A stretch of 64,000 bases of DNA, from assembly GCA_964036295.1 (NCBI GenBank), contig OZ038465.1:10423667-10487666 (forward strand), written 5' to 3'. Under the pieces are notes generated by a model that worked only from the letters and a program-made list of their open reading frames with translations, had not been told where the DNA came from and did not search any database. Positions 48,801 to 57,919 of this stretch are shown piece by piece. This DNA comes from Plumapathes pennacea. Lineage: Eukaryota > Cnidaria > Anthozoa > Antipatharia > Myriopathidae. Each line of letters begins with the position of its first letter. Positions within the stretch are counted from its first letter, which is position 1. Position numbers and translations under genes: made by a program.

Positions 48801-48997
48801 AACGGCAATCCCTTGAAGATCAAATCGTCTTCCACTTGTGAAACGCTTTCATTGGGAAGCACGAGAGAATTGTCCAGCGAATTTGTTTTAGTTTCCGTAG
48901 GTGAGCCCATTTCGACTTCGGACGAGCCTGTCTCGACTTTGTTTAATTCTGTCCATTCTGAGCTAGAAAAGCGCTGTTCACCCTCCATTTCTTGCAA
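29308..48997 (-). CDS. TRPA1: TRPA1-type ankyrin-repeat cation channel, complete with first exon a
   Basis: Twenty-nine exons join in frame to 1137 residues plus stop (human TRPA1 is 1119). Order: first exon, 16 ankyrin repeats, a pre-S1 linker, S1-S6 with pore, the TRP-type helix starting LLIGLAVGDIESVQKNA, and a C-terminal coiled coil. The linker (RWREVLNN, ITYDFQYL, LLFHPLTRKLIQFKW) and post-S6 segment match TRPA1 rather than other ankyrin TRP channels. TRPA1 channels are plasma-membrane Ca2+-permeable cation channels gated by electrophiles, temperature or other noxious cues depending on species. Stop TGA is at 29308-29310. Three further first exons (51223-51345, 52884-53060, 55233-55403) could replace exon a. 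No coding lesion was seen. Confidence 0.95.
29515..29858. mobile_element. Palindromic foldback repeat, copy 2
   Basis: Nearly identical over its whole length to 5511-5853, including GGATATTACACGGCGGCG at the left, the central hairpin and the AAAACACTCGTGTC right end. The high identity of the two copies implies fairly recent activity. It lies in the last TRPA1 intron. Confidence 0.8.
31607..33168 (-). CDS. TRPA1: TRPA1 exons 23-26: S4-S6, pore and TRP helix
   Basis: Exons 33054-33168, 32607-32675, 31887-32081 and 31607-31675. They encode LRAFGKGDFINTLLFFSIF, VMMLFEVLKSLLK, the S5 helix VIVLFTVLIFAYGLIFYLL, a pore segment with MMIGEVEY, S6 (FLTFGCIMSIAFMNLLIGLA) and VGDIESVQKNAEVKRLSMQ. The human filter is MMLGDINY, so the acidic position is Glu rather than Asp here. 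Exon 23 has two AG acceptors 5 nt apart; only the second (CATAG) keeps the frame. Confidence 0.94.
33601..37820 (-). CDS. TRPA1: TRPA1 exons 16-22: pre-S1 linker and S1-S4
   Basis: Exons 37736-37820, 37280-37339, 36446-36526, 36027-36097, 34770-34893, 34353-34466 and 33601-33764. The linker reads WREVLNNTKHDGITAMRRLV, IVMDKCIAYSSH, ITYDFQYLSPDPDKKY and SILQSGNEDLLFHPLTRK. The first membrane helix follows (GLPVFCLGALVYALFLGVL), then MFLIAFAFVNILWEGYQ, LELTTFILTLLTLLP and LGLNALLFGFITILVYF. By alignment with human TRPA1, the Cys in DKC corresponds to Cys641 and the nearby MPC lies close to Cys633, whereas the position of the highly reactive Cys621 (KCPIT) is occupied by HDGIT. Electrophile sensing may therefore differ; that is inference. 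Confidence 0.93.
34608..34677. repeat. (C)n(TC)n simple repeat in TRPA1 intron 20
   Basis: About 22 C residues followed by about 23 CT units. It fills a large part of the 303-bp intron between TRPA1 exons 20 and 21; on the transcribed strand it reads (GA)n(G)n. Confidence 0.95.
34999..35019. repeat. Poly-G tract
   Basis: A run of about 20 G residues upstream, in transcription, of TRPA1 exon 20. Such tracts are unstable and prone to sequencing error. Confidence 0.9.
35146..35260. repeat. Dispersed repeat of about 110 bp, first of four copies
   Basis: The copies at 35146-35260, 49345-49455, 52290-52400 and 59430-59540 share TTTAATCAGCTTT, then GAGCAAG or a variant, AGTCAAGTTCTCCATACT and a GATATATCT-GGTGAG core. 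Two of them lie between alternative TRPA1 first exons. No termini were recognised. Confidence 0.7.
35429..35608. repeat. Large near-perfect palindrome in TRPA1 intron 19
   Basis: The left arm contains TTTCCACTGGTTTGCCGTGG and GATTTACGTCATCACATGG; the right arm gives the complements CCATGTGATGACGTAAATC and CCACGGCAAACCAGTGGAAA. The arms are about 85 bp with few mismatches around a centre near 35519. A partial copy of the GGTAAATAAGAGTCCA motif lies at 35331, so the element may begin near 35270. Confidence 0.88.
36571..36733. mobile_element. Palindromic foldback repeat, copy 3, shortened
   Basis: It carries ACACGAGTGTTTTACTGGAA at the left and CACTCGAAAATAAAATTCAT with a GCCGCCGCGTAATATCC end at the right. 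It is the 5511/29515 repeat in opposite orientation, lacking most of the middle. It lies in the intron between TRPA1 exons 17 and 18. Confidence 0.75.
37957..47648 (-). CDS. TRPA1: TRPA1 exons 2-15: sixteen ankyrin repeats
   Basis: Exons 47483-47648, 46712-46896, 46251-46358, 45551-45659, 43695-43792, 42885-42932, 42506-42630, 41994-42042, 41199-41402, 40620-40703, 40271-40353, 39397-39558, 38687-38798 and 37957-38126. Canonical cores include APIHYAACTNQ, TALHYAARRGHVECVE, TAFHLAAREGHSNI, TPLHLASSHGQLDIVKMLV, TPLHYSAATCQLAIIELLV, TPLHLAAGKGGAQV and TPLILASWCGSVDVVKLLL. Repeat 5 carries an insertion (AKRKGHSPKAE) and repeat 16 (NCLDAAIEARE) is divergent. The exon 3 donor GAG|GTGCTG was chosen because it keeps repeat spacing and phase. 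In characterised channels this region forms a long cytosolic stack used in gating. Confidence 0.94.
38804..38821. repeat. Poly-A tract at the TRPA1 exon 14 acceptor
   Basis: A run of about 18 A, read as T on the transcribed strand, lies right before the exon 14 acceptor (TTTTCTGTAG) and forms an unusually long polypyrimidine tract. Confidence 0.85.
39270..39343 (-). pseudogene. Partial duplicate of TRPA1 ankyrin exon 13
   Basis: The last 74 nt of exon 13 and its donor are repeated about 127 bp downstream in transcription. The duplicate reads HLAASEGGAQVCTLLLKHRA then EVDYR and a GTAAG donor; the real exon reads HLAAGKGGAQVCAFLLKHRA. The frame is open and several changes are synonymous or conservative. 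It lacks the first half of the exon and a clear in-phase acceptor, so normal use is unlikely. Flanking intron sequence (TCTTACCTGTAATC) is also duplicated. Confidence 0.75.
39700..39780 (+). other. tRNA-like A-box sequence, possible SINE head
   Basis: TGGCCGAGCGGTAAGGGG matches the A-box pattern of Leu/Ser tRNAs (TRGYNNARNNG). No B box is found at tRNA spacing, and the cloverleaf cannot be completed. It may be the 5' part of a tRNA-derived SINE in a TRPA1 intron. Confidence 0.3.
39850..40255. repeat. Degenerate minisatellite, unit about 163 bp
   Basis: GATCAAGACATGACAGAACA near 39856 recurs as GATCAAGACACGGCAGAACA near 40017. GGACAAAACTGAG and GCCTGGGCAGAGAAAAAC recur at matching offsets, and a third partial unit follows. 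It fills most of the intron between TRPA1 exons 12 and 13. Confidence 0.75.
42828..42876. repeat. (C)n(CA)n simple repeat beside TRPA1 exon 7 donor
   Basis: About 27 C residues followed by about 11 CA units end a few bases from the exon 7 donor (42884). On the transcribed strand the donor GTATGTGCTG runs directly into (TG)n and then (G)n. Confidence 0.95.
43016..43400. mobile_element. GGGCCCGG inverted-repeat element, copy 3, with nested insertion
   Basis: Its ends match copies 1 and 2 (GGGCCCGGTTTTTCAAAGC and CTTTCGAAAAACCGAGCCC). A 129-bp insert at 43054-43182 splits it and is flanked by a 13-bp direct repeat, AGGCTAATCCTCG. The insert holds a run of 13 A. It lies in the intron between TRPA1 exons 6 and 7. 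Confidence 0.85.
43840..44017. mobile_element. Inverted-repeat element with CAGTCGAAC termini
   Basis: 178 bp from CAGTCGAACCGCGCTATTTC to GAAATAGCGACGTTCGACTG; inverted ends of about 20 bp with mismatches. TA follows on the right and CA precedes on the left, so one flank has mutated. MITE in the intron between TRPA1 exons 5 and 6. Confidence 0.8.
44024..44256. mobile_element. Inverted-repeat element with AAGGCCAATTCACAC termini
   Basis: About 233 bp. The left end AAGGCCAATTCACACTGGAC matches the right end GTCCAGTGTGAATTGGCCTT exactly for 20 bp and then extends imperfectly (GCGTCG, TTACGGCGTG). It adjoins the previous element with only a few bases between. Confidence 0.88.
44659..45369. mobile_element. 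TTAA-flanked inverted-repeat element, piggyBac-like
   Basis: 711 bp with GGTGATTCCCTAG at the left and CTAGGGAATCACC at the right, each bordered by TTAA, the target used by piggyBac-type transposons. Internal GGTGACCCC motifs occur near both sides. Short open frames inside (44886-45125) show no transposase features, so it is non-autonomous. Confidence 0.85.
45897..46048. mobile_element. Short TA-flanked element with CAGTGGAAC termini
   Basis: 152 bp starting CAGTGGAACTCCATTAAAAT and ending GGTGGGGTTCCACTG, with TA on both sides. A related single end lies at 57350-57386. MITE in the intron between TRPA1 exons 4 and 5. Confidence 0.85.
48776..48997 (-). CDS. TRPA1: TRPA1 alternative first exon a
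   Basis: 74 codons from ATG at 48997 (a second ATG three codons in) to a phase-0 donor GAG|GTAAGA. The sequence is acidic and Ser/Thr-rich and ends VSQVEDDLIF then LNLRRSLHE. Joined to exon 2 it gives SLHE-ACRDGCEVLVKE. It resembles exon c (VSQAEDDAIYGG, LNIRRSLHE). The closeness to exon 2 makes it the default start. Confidence 0.8.
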
Positions 48998-51222
48998 GCC
49001 TCGAGAAGCCTGCGCCGGGAGCTTGCGTGTTTAGACAAAGCCTAACAGCAGGAGACTTGGAATGACTCTGGCGCAGGAACAAAAACATAATTGACGTCCC
49101 ATGAACCCTTCCACACATGAACCCAGATTTACGACTGGTGTATACCGGAGCCGGGCTAGTGGTGTAAAACTGTTACCTTTGATTGGGTATAGCTTTCCGA
49201 GCAGGACTGAAGTTCATAAAAGGTCTTTCGTTTGTTCAAACTGGATCAGTGACGGCTGCACTTATTATTTTGTTCAGTATATTGACATGAACACCTTTCA
49301 ACCCTTTCACATTTTAACTGCTCAAAATGCAGATTCTCGCAACTTTTAAATGCATGAGTGATGTAGTGAGAATAAAAGTTTAATCAGCTTTCATCAGAGC
49401 AAGGTATCAGAAGCCAAGTTCTCCTTACTCTATGATGTATTTCTGGTGAGAAACTGAAGGAGAAAATATGAGTTGATTATTCTTGGCCGGAAGGGTTAGT
49501 GTAGTTGACTATCGAAAAAGCATTAATGGCGAAACCAATGTTTAACTGAATTTGTAGTTGATGAAAGCGTTTGGCATGGACTGATCTATCCTGCCCTGCT
49601 GTGTTGTGTGACTTGCTAGAGAAATTTTCTCTCGCAACAGCTATAATGTTATTAGTCTTGAAAAATAATCACAACAAACGCACTACCGCATATTCATGAG
49701 TTTCTGCGTCCTGCCACTCTACTCTAATACTAAAAACGCAATAAAGAAACTACGGCTATCAATTACAGGCTCATACATCGTGGTGCCGCCCACACGCTTG
49801 TCGACAATGTAAACGAACTAGCTAAGCCATTCATTGTGCAAAAGTAGACCTTTTCAAGTGTATGATGTATTCTCTCATAATTCCTAATGACTGCCATTTA
49901 AGATTGGTTGACTATGACCACTTTTCGGATCAAAAATAAAATACCGTGTTCCCCGATTGAATATTAATTATAATTACATATTATTAGTTACCACTGGCAG
50001 AACATCGGTGTTTAGTTCGGATGCGGCGCAGAGAAAACCGACGGCCTCTTGACACCAAAACCGGAATAAATTGCTGTCTTTCTCTAAAAGAAAGTCATTA
50101 AATTAATCAAGCTTTCAATTCTTTTTATGAATCTAAAACATATATCTGTTTGGAAAACTTAAAAACCACTAATTTAACTTCTTCTACTTTTGGGTTATAA
50201 TGCTGAGGCAATGATCTTCAGCATCAAATTATATGTTATTATTCGAAGACTGAAGTGGTTCCGGCAAAACTGAAACCCCATCTTCTTCCACTATTGCAAC
50301 AATAGGAGAGAACACCTTTATATACTGAAAGCTGTGCCAAAACAGCTCGACAGTTCGCACTATTTTAATCAATTTACCTGTCACATTCTGAAATAAAGTT
50401 GATTTCATGCACAATCTATAATAATTAAATTCAGTTATTGAGCAAATCCTAATTATGTTTTGCTTCATTGACTATTCATCGGTAAAACATCGACATCGTT
50501 TTAGATTTATCAGTCTTCGACTAGCATCGCATAAATCTTAGAGCGTGACTCGGCACATATAATACCGAATGGATCGTAAGGTATGATCATTCAAACTAAA
50601 AGCTCTCCATAGTTGCATTCCAACAGCAATATTACCGTTGCTAGTGAAACTTCCAGAAATTGGTCCGCGATCGTTTTTGGTTTAAAGTCGGCATTTGGTT
50701 TAGTTTTTTTGCACCTGAAGTTTTATTTATAGACAGAGAAACTGACATGGAAAATTTGGGCGTCATTTGGACACGCAGCCACTGTCTTATAACTGACCAA
50801 AGGATTACGTGATAACACTTCAGTATCTGAAAGTGAGTTCGACTTGCCCGCGCAGCTCTAAACATTGTAATACTACCGTCAATACCAACTTAATAAAGTT
50901 GCGGTCACTTACAAGTGAAATGACTCATAACATGATATATAAGGCACTGGTTTTCGCAGTTATGAAGCAACTATGTCTTGAATGGCTGCCTGAGCATTTC
51001 ACAGGGCACCTCAGTTGAAGTAATCTGAACAAAACTCAAGCAAACTATTTTTTTGGACATTTACATCTTGATGTGAATTACATGGGTAGCACCGCCAGTA
51101 GGATACCAGCAAAGAAAAGAAAAACAAGCTGGGAATGATACCTTAATAAAAATTGAAATTAATATTGTCTCTCTGGGGTACAAAAGTATAGATTTTGTGA
51201 ACGCTGTTTTGCATGTATTTAC

Positions 51223-51345
51223 CTTGTGTAAGGACATCTCACCTACTGAAACACCCACATCGATGCTATCATTGCCTCTTAACGGCATCTGACTATTGGA
51301 GAGATCTGAGACGCGTCGAGAATTCCATTTTTTCATCAACTTCAT
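51223..51345 (-). CDS. TRPA1: TRPA1 alternative first exon b
   Basis: 41 codons from ATG at 51345 to a phase-0 donor CACAAG|GTAAAT. It reads MKLMKKWNSRRVSDLSNS and ends GEMSLHK. The RRVSD block and SLHK end resemble exon d (CRRVSD, SLHQ). The donor phase fits exon 2 exactly. Transcription is not shown by the sequence alone. Confidence 0.6.
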
Positions 51346-51724
51346 GATTGTCCTCTAATTAGCTTCAGAAATTGATTTTTAGCTCTTTCGGTTCCATAAA
51401 ATAAAATTTATGTATTTACAAATGCTGCAATTGTAATGTTAATGTACCAGAGACATTTGAAACTGACCGCTTTGTGTGCGGGGGCGAATAAGTGTCCGGT
51501 TGGTCACTTTACACAAAAGATGACATCACTAAATACGCAGCTGTATTGTCTGAGGTTACGAACACTGACAACTATGATCTACACATCTGACACAGTTTTA
51601 TGCAATTGAACTGATTGAACTATAAGTATTCTGCAGAAAATCTGAACCCCATTTGACTGAACCCCATGTGACGACCTATCTTTGGGGACGTGGAAAATAG
51701 CTGCTATATTTCTTGCCCTGCAAG

Positions 51725-51784
51725 GTAGTACCTAGTCTGCTCGCAGCCGTTGCGACCACAAAAACGGCTGCGAGCAGACTAGGT
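51725..51784. repeat. 24-bp-arm palindrome between first exons a and b region and window 52 kb
   Basis: TACCTAGTCTGCTCGCAGCC is mirrored by GGCTGCGAGCAGACTAGGTA with a loop of about 10 nt. It sits upstream, in transcription, of first exon b and resembles the head-to-head ends of a small transposon. Confidence 0.85.
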
Positions 51785-52883
51785 AGTAATCCCAACACTT
51801 GTGTTTTGCGGTCTACCGTCTGTGGCCGCGGAGGATTCCCGGACCGCGCGCCATTCTGGGATATGATTTTTAAAACTGCAAAATGGCGGGCGTAAATAGA
51901 TCCGTGCGGGGTCTAATGTTTGATGCATTCTTATACGTCGAGCAATCATCGAATTTGATTCTAGCAATCCAACTCGGCAGAACGGCGACGTCTAAAATGG
52001 AATTCCTCGGAATTTTCGTTAAAAATGTATGAAAAATCGATGACAGTGGTCCGTGGTGTTCCGCAAATTTGTTGCAAAATTTTGAACGATTTAAAAAACT
52101 TGTGACATGTTGCAGCACAGCAAATATGGCAAAACTGAGCGTTCGAGATGCATAGGGTGTTCCACCTGACCGAGTTTTATCGCAACACTTAGTATCGTTG
52201 CAAATCGACCAGAGTGTAGCACCAGCTAATAATAATAATCAACATTTTTAATCCTGAGCTCAAAATGCAATTCTCTCACCTTTCAAGAAGAGCTAATGTA
52301 TGAGTGGTGTAATGAGAACTGATAGTTTAATCATTTTTCATTTAAGCAGGCCATCAAAGTCAAATTCTGCATATAACGTATGATATATCTCTGGTGAGAC
52401 CTCCCTGAGGAAGAAATTTGAAGTTGATCCCTTTTGGAAGAGTGATTGAACAGCTGCTGTGTCCACACGCCTAGCAACAAAGTATGCCTAATTGACCATG
52501 TTAAGTTTTGCTCAAAAGCCGGGAGTTTCAAGTGTACAATGTCACTTGAATGATACCATACCTGTTAAGTTAAACTCAAAAATGAATTTTTGCACTAAAC
52601 ACTAAAAACTGGGTGTAATGCATAAAAAAAGAAAAAAACGAACAACGGTGGCTTGATTGAGTATTGATGGTAACTAGAACAGATTATCATTTATCAGTGG
52701 TAGACTAGAAAACAAGCCTCGTTCACACCAAATTAAACCTATTAAAAATAATTATATTGATGAGGCTTTCAATTTTTTGGCCAAATTTGCATGAGTTTGT
52801 TTCTAAAATGTCTAACAAATATAGCAACTTGGAAATTGATCTTCTGGCCTTATCTTCTTGCTGTGAATTTTCAAATGTCTTAC

Positions 52884-53060
52884 CTCATGAAGTGATCTGC
52901 GAATATTTAACCTACAACCACCGTAGATCGCGTCGTCCTCCGCCTGTGAAACGCGTTCATCATTGAGCACCAACAGACCACTCCGAAGAGAAATTGTTTT
53001 AGTTTTAGAACACGAATCTGTCTCCTTGGACGCTTTGATTTTGTTTGATTTTCTGTCCAT
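52884..53060 (-). CDS. TRPA1: TRPA1 alternative first exon c
   Basis: 59 codons from ATG at 53060 to a phase-0 donor GAG|GTAAGA. It reads MDRKSNKIKASKETDS, then RVSQAEDDAIYGG and LNIRRSLHE. It is a clear paralogue of exon a, including some similarity upstream of the ATG (AAGCCAACAACAGG near 53120 against AAGCCTAACAGCAGG near 49038). Confidence 0.7.
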
Positions 53061-55232
53061 TCTAAGCGAGATAGACAGTATTCTGCATGCACTGATTCCT
53101 GAAAAGGCTGTGTGTTAAGGCAAAGCCAACAACAGGGAAGGAGGCCGAGCAGTTCTTCTAATGAAATTGACGGAGCGAATCACAAAAAACGTGACATTCC
53201 CTTTCAAATTACTACATACGTCACTTTATAAAGCGAAATGAAAAGATAAGCCTCGAACCGTTCATAAGTTGGACCAATCAAAAAGCCAACATTATTGGTT
53301 TTATAAAGACGCATTGCCAAGTGGCCTTACTCGATTAAAAAAAACACCTGCACTACTTGAGCTGAGTATTAGGTCAAAGGTAGAAATTTCGTCTGGCCAT
53401 TATAGGTTCAACTAAAACATTACGTGTCTATTCCGGGCTGGATCGCGGCCGTAGTTCGTTGCGAAAAACCACTGAAAAATATATCGCGAGATAGAATATA
53501 CACGACGAAAACACGGACACAAGTGCTTCCGGAAACGTCAGGAAATGAGAGACAGTAGTATATTTCGATAAACTCATCTCTTGGACAGCAACAAAAGAAG
53601 CATAGGCTGAGGAGACGCTGTTTATACTAATTACTCATCCAGTTCAGTGCCGCTGGGTCTCCGCAGAGCTTTTACACACAGTTCAAGGCCTCATGCATGT
53701 GCAAGCGACTTTTATTTCGACCTCTGTGATTGGCGGCGTACTACATTTTTCGTCCGCACTCACACCAGTCCCGCGCTTAGCTTTGTTGAAATTAAAAGCT
53801 TAGCGACCGCGCCTTTTAGCTACATGTTGTTGATGGGTAATCAGTAGGTGAATATACTTTGTCTGTTGGAATAATTAGATGCTCAGGGTGGGTTCATTCG
53901 GTGCGGTACTTATGGACCTTCGGGGGTCATGTACATATATACACATATAAGCCGGCGGCAAGATAAATCTGGAGAAACATGGTGACGAAATTAGGCCTTG
54001 AAACAAACTTCAATCAAAATTAAAAGTAAGAGGTTATCTCTAGAGCTTGCTAAACATGTCAAGCCAAACAAAGGCAAAGTTAATGGTACAAGATGAACTA
54101 TCATTTTTCTTTTTTTCGGAAGGCACCTGTTTTGGCGAAAACGCGGACTAAAAAGCGAAGGGCAAATGTTTGACCTGCTGCAGTACTGACTCAATATGTG
54201 ATAAAACCGTACCATAAAAGTACCATAAATTTAGAGCTACGCACATGTAAGCTTATAGCTGTCCATTTGTTGCGCAAATGCGCAGCAGTTTTGACATATA
54301 AATATACCGCGGTGCCCTGATGATTAGAATTGAACGATGTTTTCTTAATTTTCATTTATACCACCGGCGGAGAAAATACGGACTTTCGATACTTAATTCT
54401 ACGCGACCGTTTTTTTTTTCCGACAGAAAATTGTCAAATTATTCAGGATACTATTTTATTTTATTTTTTTAAATCGTAAAGAAACATCACGTTCGACAAA
54501 CCACCATTACCAATTCTCGGTTACTAACAGCTACGAGAAAACGCGGAGCTTACTTAAAATGATATCCGTTTGAGGTGAAGTGTTGTAGCAAACAAGGACT
54601 GAGAGTCTTGAAAGTCTGAAGTAACGAATTTCTGCTGCATTCTGAATTGTTTGTGGACTAGAAAACACGTGATATAATGACTAGTCGAGTTCGCTGGTGA
54701 GTGTAATTATTTGTCAAAAAGTAAACATTCTTTTTTGAAAGTTATACACCCAGAAAATATATGTACTTCTTACATCGAATTCTACCGTATACCAACTAAT
54801 TTCTCGGTACATGTTTTGTTTGCCTAAAATGACTGCAAATCAAAATAAGCTAAGTTTGCCAGAAGAAAAAAAACGACTGTCTACTAATAATTTTCCCTGA
54901 CCCTCTTGCATTAGAAGAGTGACGCAGCAATAGTACAAGTTTCAATAACAGATAAGCATCAGCGGCTACCGGACTCACGCATCATATTTATTAATTTGAG
55001 CAAACTTCAGATGACATTTTTGCATCTTTAAAACAATTATTTCTGATAAGGTTGAAGCTGAAAGTTTTCGAAAGGCTTTTGATTGATAGTCGAGGGAATT
55101 AAATAGAAAACATAAAAAAGGAGAGCAACACTAAGAAAAAAATAAAAGCAAACTAACTTGAAGACGAAAACTAAAGTTGGCTTCGTATGGTTAATAAAAT
55201 AGTTAAAAAGAGCTATAAACATCCGCCGTTAC

Positions 55233-55403
55233 CTGATGTAGGGACACTTCCTTGCACAGACCTCTGGTGACGGTATGCAGGAAATCCGAGACCCGTCGGC
55301 AAGTCCTCTTTTTGAGCCGCAAACTCATGTCGAACGAGTTACCTTCTGAAAAATCGTTCTCTATTTCTAGATCAAAATATTCGTCACTAAGCGTTTCCTG
55401 CAT
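55233..55403 (-). CDS. TRPA1: TRPA1 alternative first exon d
   Basis: 57 codons from ATG at 55403 to a phase-0 donor CATCAG|GTAACG. It reads MQETLSDEYFDLEIEND, then CRRVSDFLHTVTRG and KEVSLHQ. It is the most upstream candidate, about 7.6 kb from exon 2, and a paralogue of exon b. Confidence 0.6.
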
Positions 55404-57394
55404 TTCTGGCTCGAAATCTCACCTGTCAATAATCGTTGCGTTGAGTCTTTCGTCACAATAGAACATGAACGGCGGTTGGTCCACCGCCTGAAGGCTGGAA
55501 TAATGTAAAGTAAATTAAAGTTTCCTGATAATGCCATGTTTTCATCCTCCAGACTTTTTTATTACATTTAGAAGGAGACACCCATCACATTGGCATCAAA
55601 CAAATTTCCATTAGAATAGTGCCGCGAAATTACACATTATAAAGATGACACACATTACTTTCTTAATACAACCTTCAGTGATATTTAAGAACGACTTGCC
55701 GCGTGTGCGCGATAAAATCACCGAAAAAAGACACCACTTCTTAGAAGCGCACCAACTTGAAAAAGATTAATTGCATGTTGCAGTCACTTCAAATCGACAA
55801 TGAACATTTTCAGCCGTAAAACATAAAGTACACATTATATAATTACAAAACTGAATCTTATAATCTGGATGTCTTATTAACTAATGCTGAGCTGAAGAGA
55901 CTGATCTGTCGAAGAGATTTAGCGGATGTTTCATTAGTGCCGAACGAGGACATTTCCGCTCTGCACTGCCGTTCCTTTGTTTTGTTTGCTTATACAAAGG
56001 TATGTTTGTATAAGAGAGATAAACATATCTAGCCCCTGACGACGGCAAACAGAAAAGTACTCCTGAATTTGTATGCTATCAGAACAGCTACAGTTGTTTT
56101 TGCAATTCAAAACGAAGAATGGAACTACTGTAGATGAGGAGGAATTAAAAATTTATACTAACTTCAAATGACAAGCGCTCACATGGAAAAAAGGGTCAAA
56201 GTGTCGTAAATTTCGTATTGAAGAACCACGCCTCAAACTTGTCAACCTGTGTCTTGTCTTGTCTTGACGATGTGATGTGACACGAAGTTCACCTACATGT
56301 ATTAGCATATCAGTAGCCGTGTACTAACTTTTTGTGGCCGTCAAAATAATGCAAATAGTCGAAACTAGGTGTCAAATAATTTTGTACTGAAGAAAAACAA
56401 GATAAAAAGACGCCTACATAAAACATACCGTACGTACACTGACACTTGCACACATACATACACTTACATGGCATACATACATACGACATACAGGCATAGT
56501 TATGAACCTGATACATAGATTTTTTTGCATACGAACGTACCCATACGTACACACACACACACATACAAACGGCATAACTTTCATAACATAGATTCATCTA
56601 CATGTAGAGGGATTCGAAATGCTAAATTAATCTTGTAAAAATCTAAGAATTGGACGCCCTTCAGAACACGCTGGCGTGAGAATCGAACAGCTTCTTTAAA
56701 TTATGGTACGAAGGACACAATAAAAGTATGATGAAAAAAGTAAATATAATAAACAAAACTAATACTGTAATAAGACATGCACTCGGCGGGGTATAAACAA
56801 CGTCGTCCGAAGATTTAAAGTGGGAAATGTGAAGAGCATCATATTTGCGAGCTTCTTCTCCATGGCAATCAGTTTATGGCGTGCAACATGAATATTTGCT
56901 TTAGCAATGAGTAATGATTTGTTGTGAGAAAAGTGACTAACTAAACTAACTGACTTGTGTGGCCGGAGATGTCAACCACTTTGCCCCCTGGTAGACTGGA
57001 ACGAGACAAAATATGCGTCAGCTGATCACTCGAGCCTTCGTCAGCCATCAGGTTAATTCTTTGCAGGTATAATAGCATTTTTATGTTTTTACAACAGTTT
57101 TGCCTCTCCCACCTCCCTTTTCCTCGCCCCAGTCCTCCCCCGTTACCGCCCCCAGCCCTTCTCGCCTTTTCTCCACGCCTTTCTCCATTGTCTGAAAGCC
57201 TGTAATAGGCTAAGTATTATGTGAATAAATAAATGGAGCCAAACCTTTTAGGCACTTCTATACCATCGTTAGCGTAAGCGTTCACGGAATCTCAAGATAC
57301 TCGCAAACAGTTCACCTTAGTAAGTCAAATTTCATTGTATCCGACATTGCAATATTTGAAAGGTGGCCGTATTAACGGGATTCCAATTAGTAAG
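55404..57394. other. No gene seen; simple repeats and one transposon end
   Basis: Contains CATA/CACA-rich sequence (56440-56590), a pyrimidine-rich tract (57100-57200) and, at 57350-57386, the end of an element related to 45897-46048. A 35-codon minus-strand frame at 56941-57048 has a good start context but no supporting features. Confidence 0.5.
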
Positions 57395-57895
57395 CATTGA
57401 GTCGTCCGGTGCTTGAGGGTTGGTAGAGACCCCAGTGTTGCCTTGAAGAACTGATCTGAGCTCACTGATTAACAACAACAAAAAAGGCTGTAGAGTTGGT
57501 GAAACCTCGTGGTTCTGACAGGTCTGAAGACCGCTTATTATCGTTTCTGTACCCAGAAAATTTGCAACCAACGAAGCCTTAGATCTTCAACAGGCAGAAA
57601 TATATCCATTTCAGTATAAGCCTTCCTGGACTGTTGTGACACTCCAGTACAGCGTTCGTGAAACATTATGTCTCCATTTGGCTGTATAACCCAAGTGTAA
57701 ACTCTGTGGGAAACTAATGTAAAGGAGACGACTGTGCTTTTCAGAGCTTTGGCCACGTTACAGATTCCATTTTGGTCTGATACCTGGTCTTCAATGACCA
57801 TTTCATGTGCGTAAGAGTTGGAGGAGAGCATTAGTTCAGCAAGTGCTATTGCGCATTCTCTTTCGGCAATAACAAGGGCTTTACCTCTTTTTTTT
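57395..57895 (-). pseudogene. TPR/CHAT-protein fragment (TTC28-like), frameshifted
   Basis: The minus-strand reading from 57888 gives GKALVIAERECAIALAEL, then VVSFTLVSHRVYTWVIQPNG and CTGVSQQSRKAYTEMDIFL. This resembles the end of the TPR array and the start of the CHAT region in large TTC28-like proteins, which are very abundant in corals. Near 57555 the frame shifts and continues as FLGTETIISGLQTCQ. There is no start, the rest of the protein is absent, and a long T/A tract (57890-57918) abuts it. The family assignment comes from memory of the motif style and is moderate. Confidence 0.45.
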
Positions 57896-57919
57896 TTTTT
57901 TTGTTTTTTTTTTTTCCAG

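Noticed and set aside
56310-56597. Minus-strand 95-codon Cys/Tyr/Val-rich frame
   Set aside because: Translation of CATA/CACA simple repeats; the periodic CVCVYV pattern follows the repeat rather than a protein.
56941-57048. Minus-strand 35-codon frame starting MADEGSSDQ, considered as a fifth TRPA1 first exon
   Set aside because: Good start context, but it lacks the SLH end and a phase-0 donor fitting TRPA1 exon 2, and it ends in a stop.
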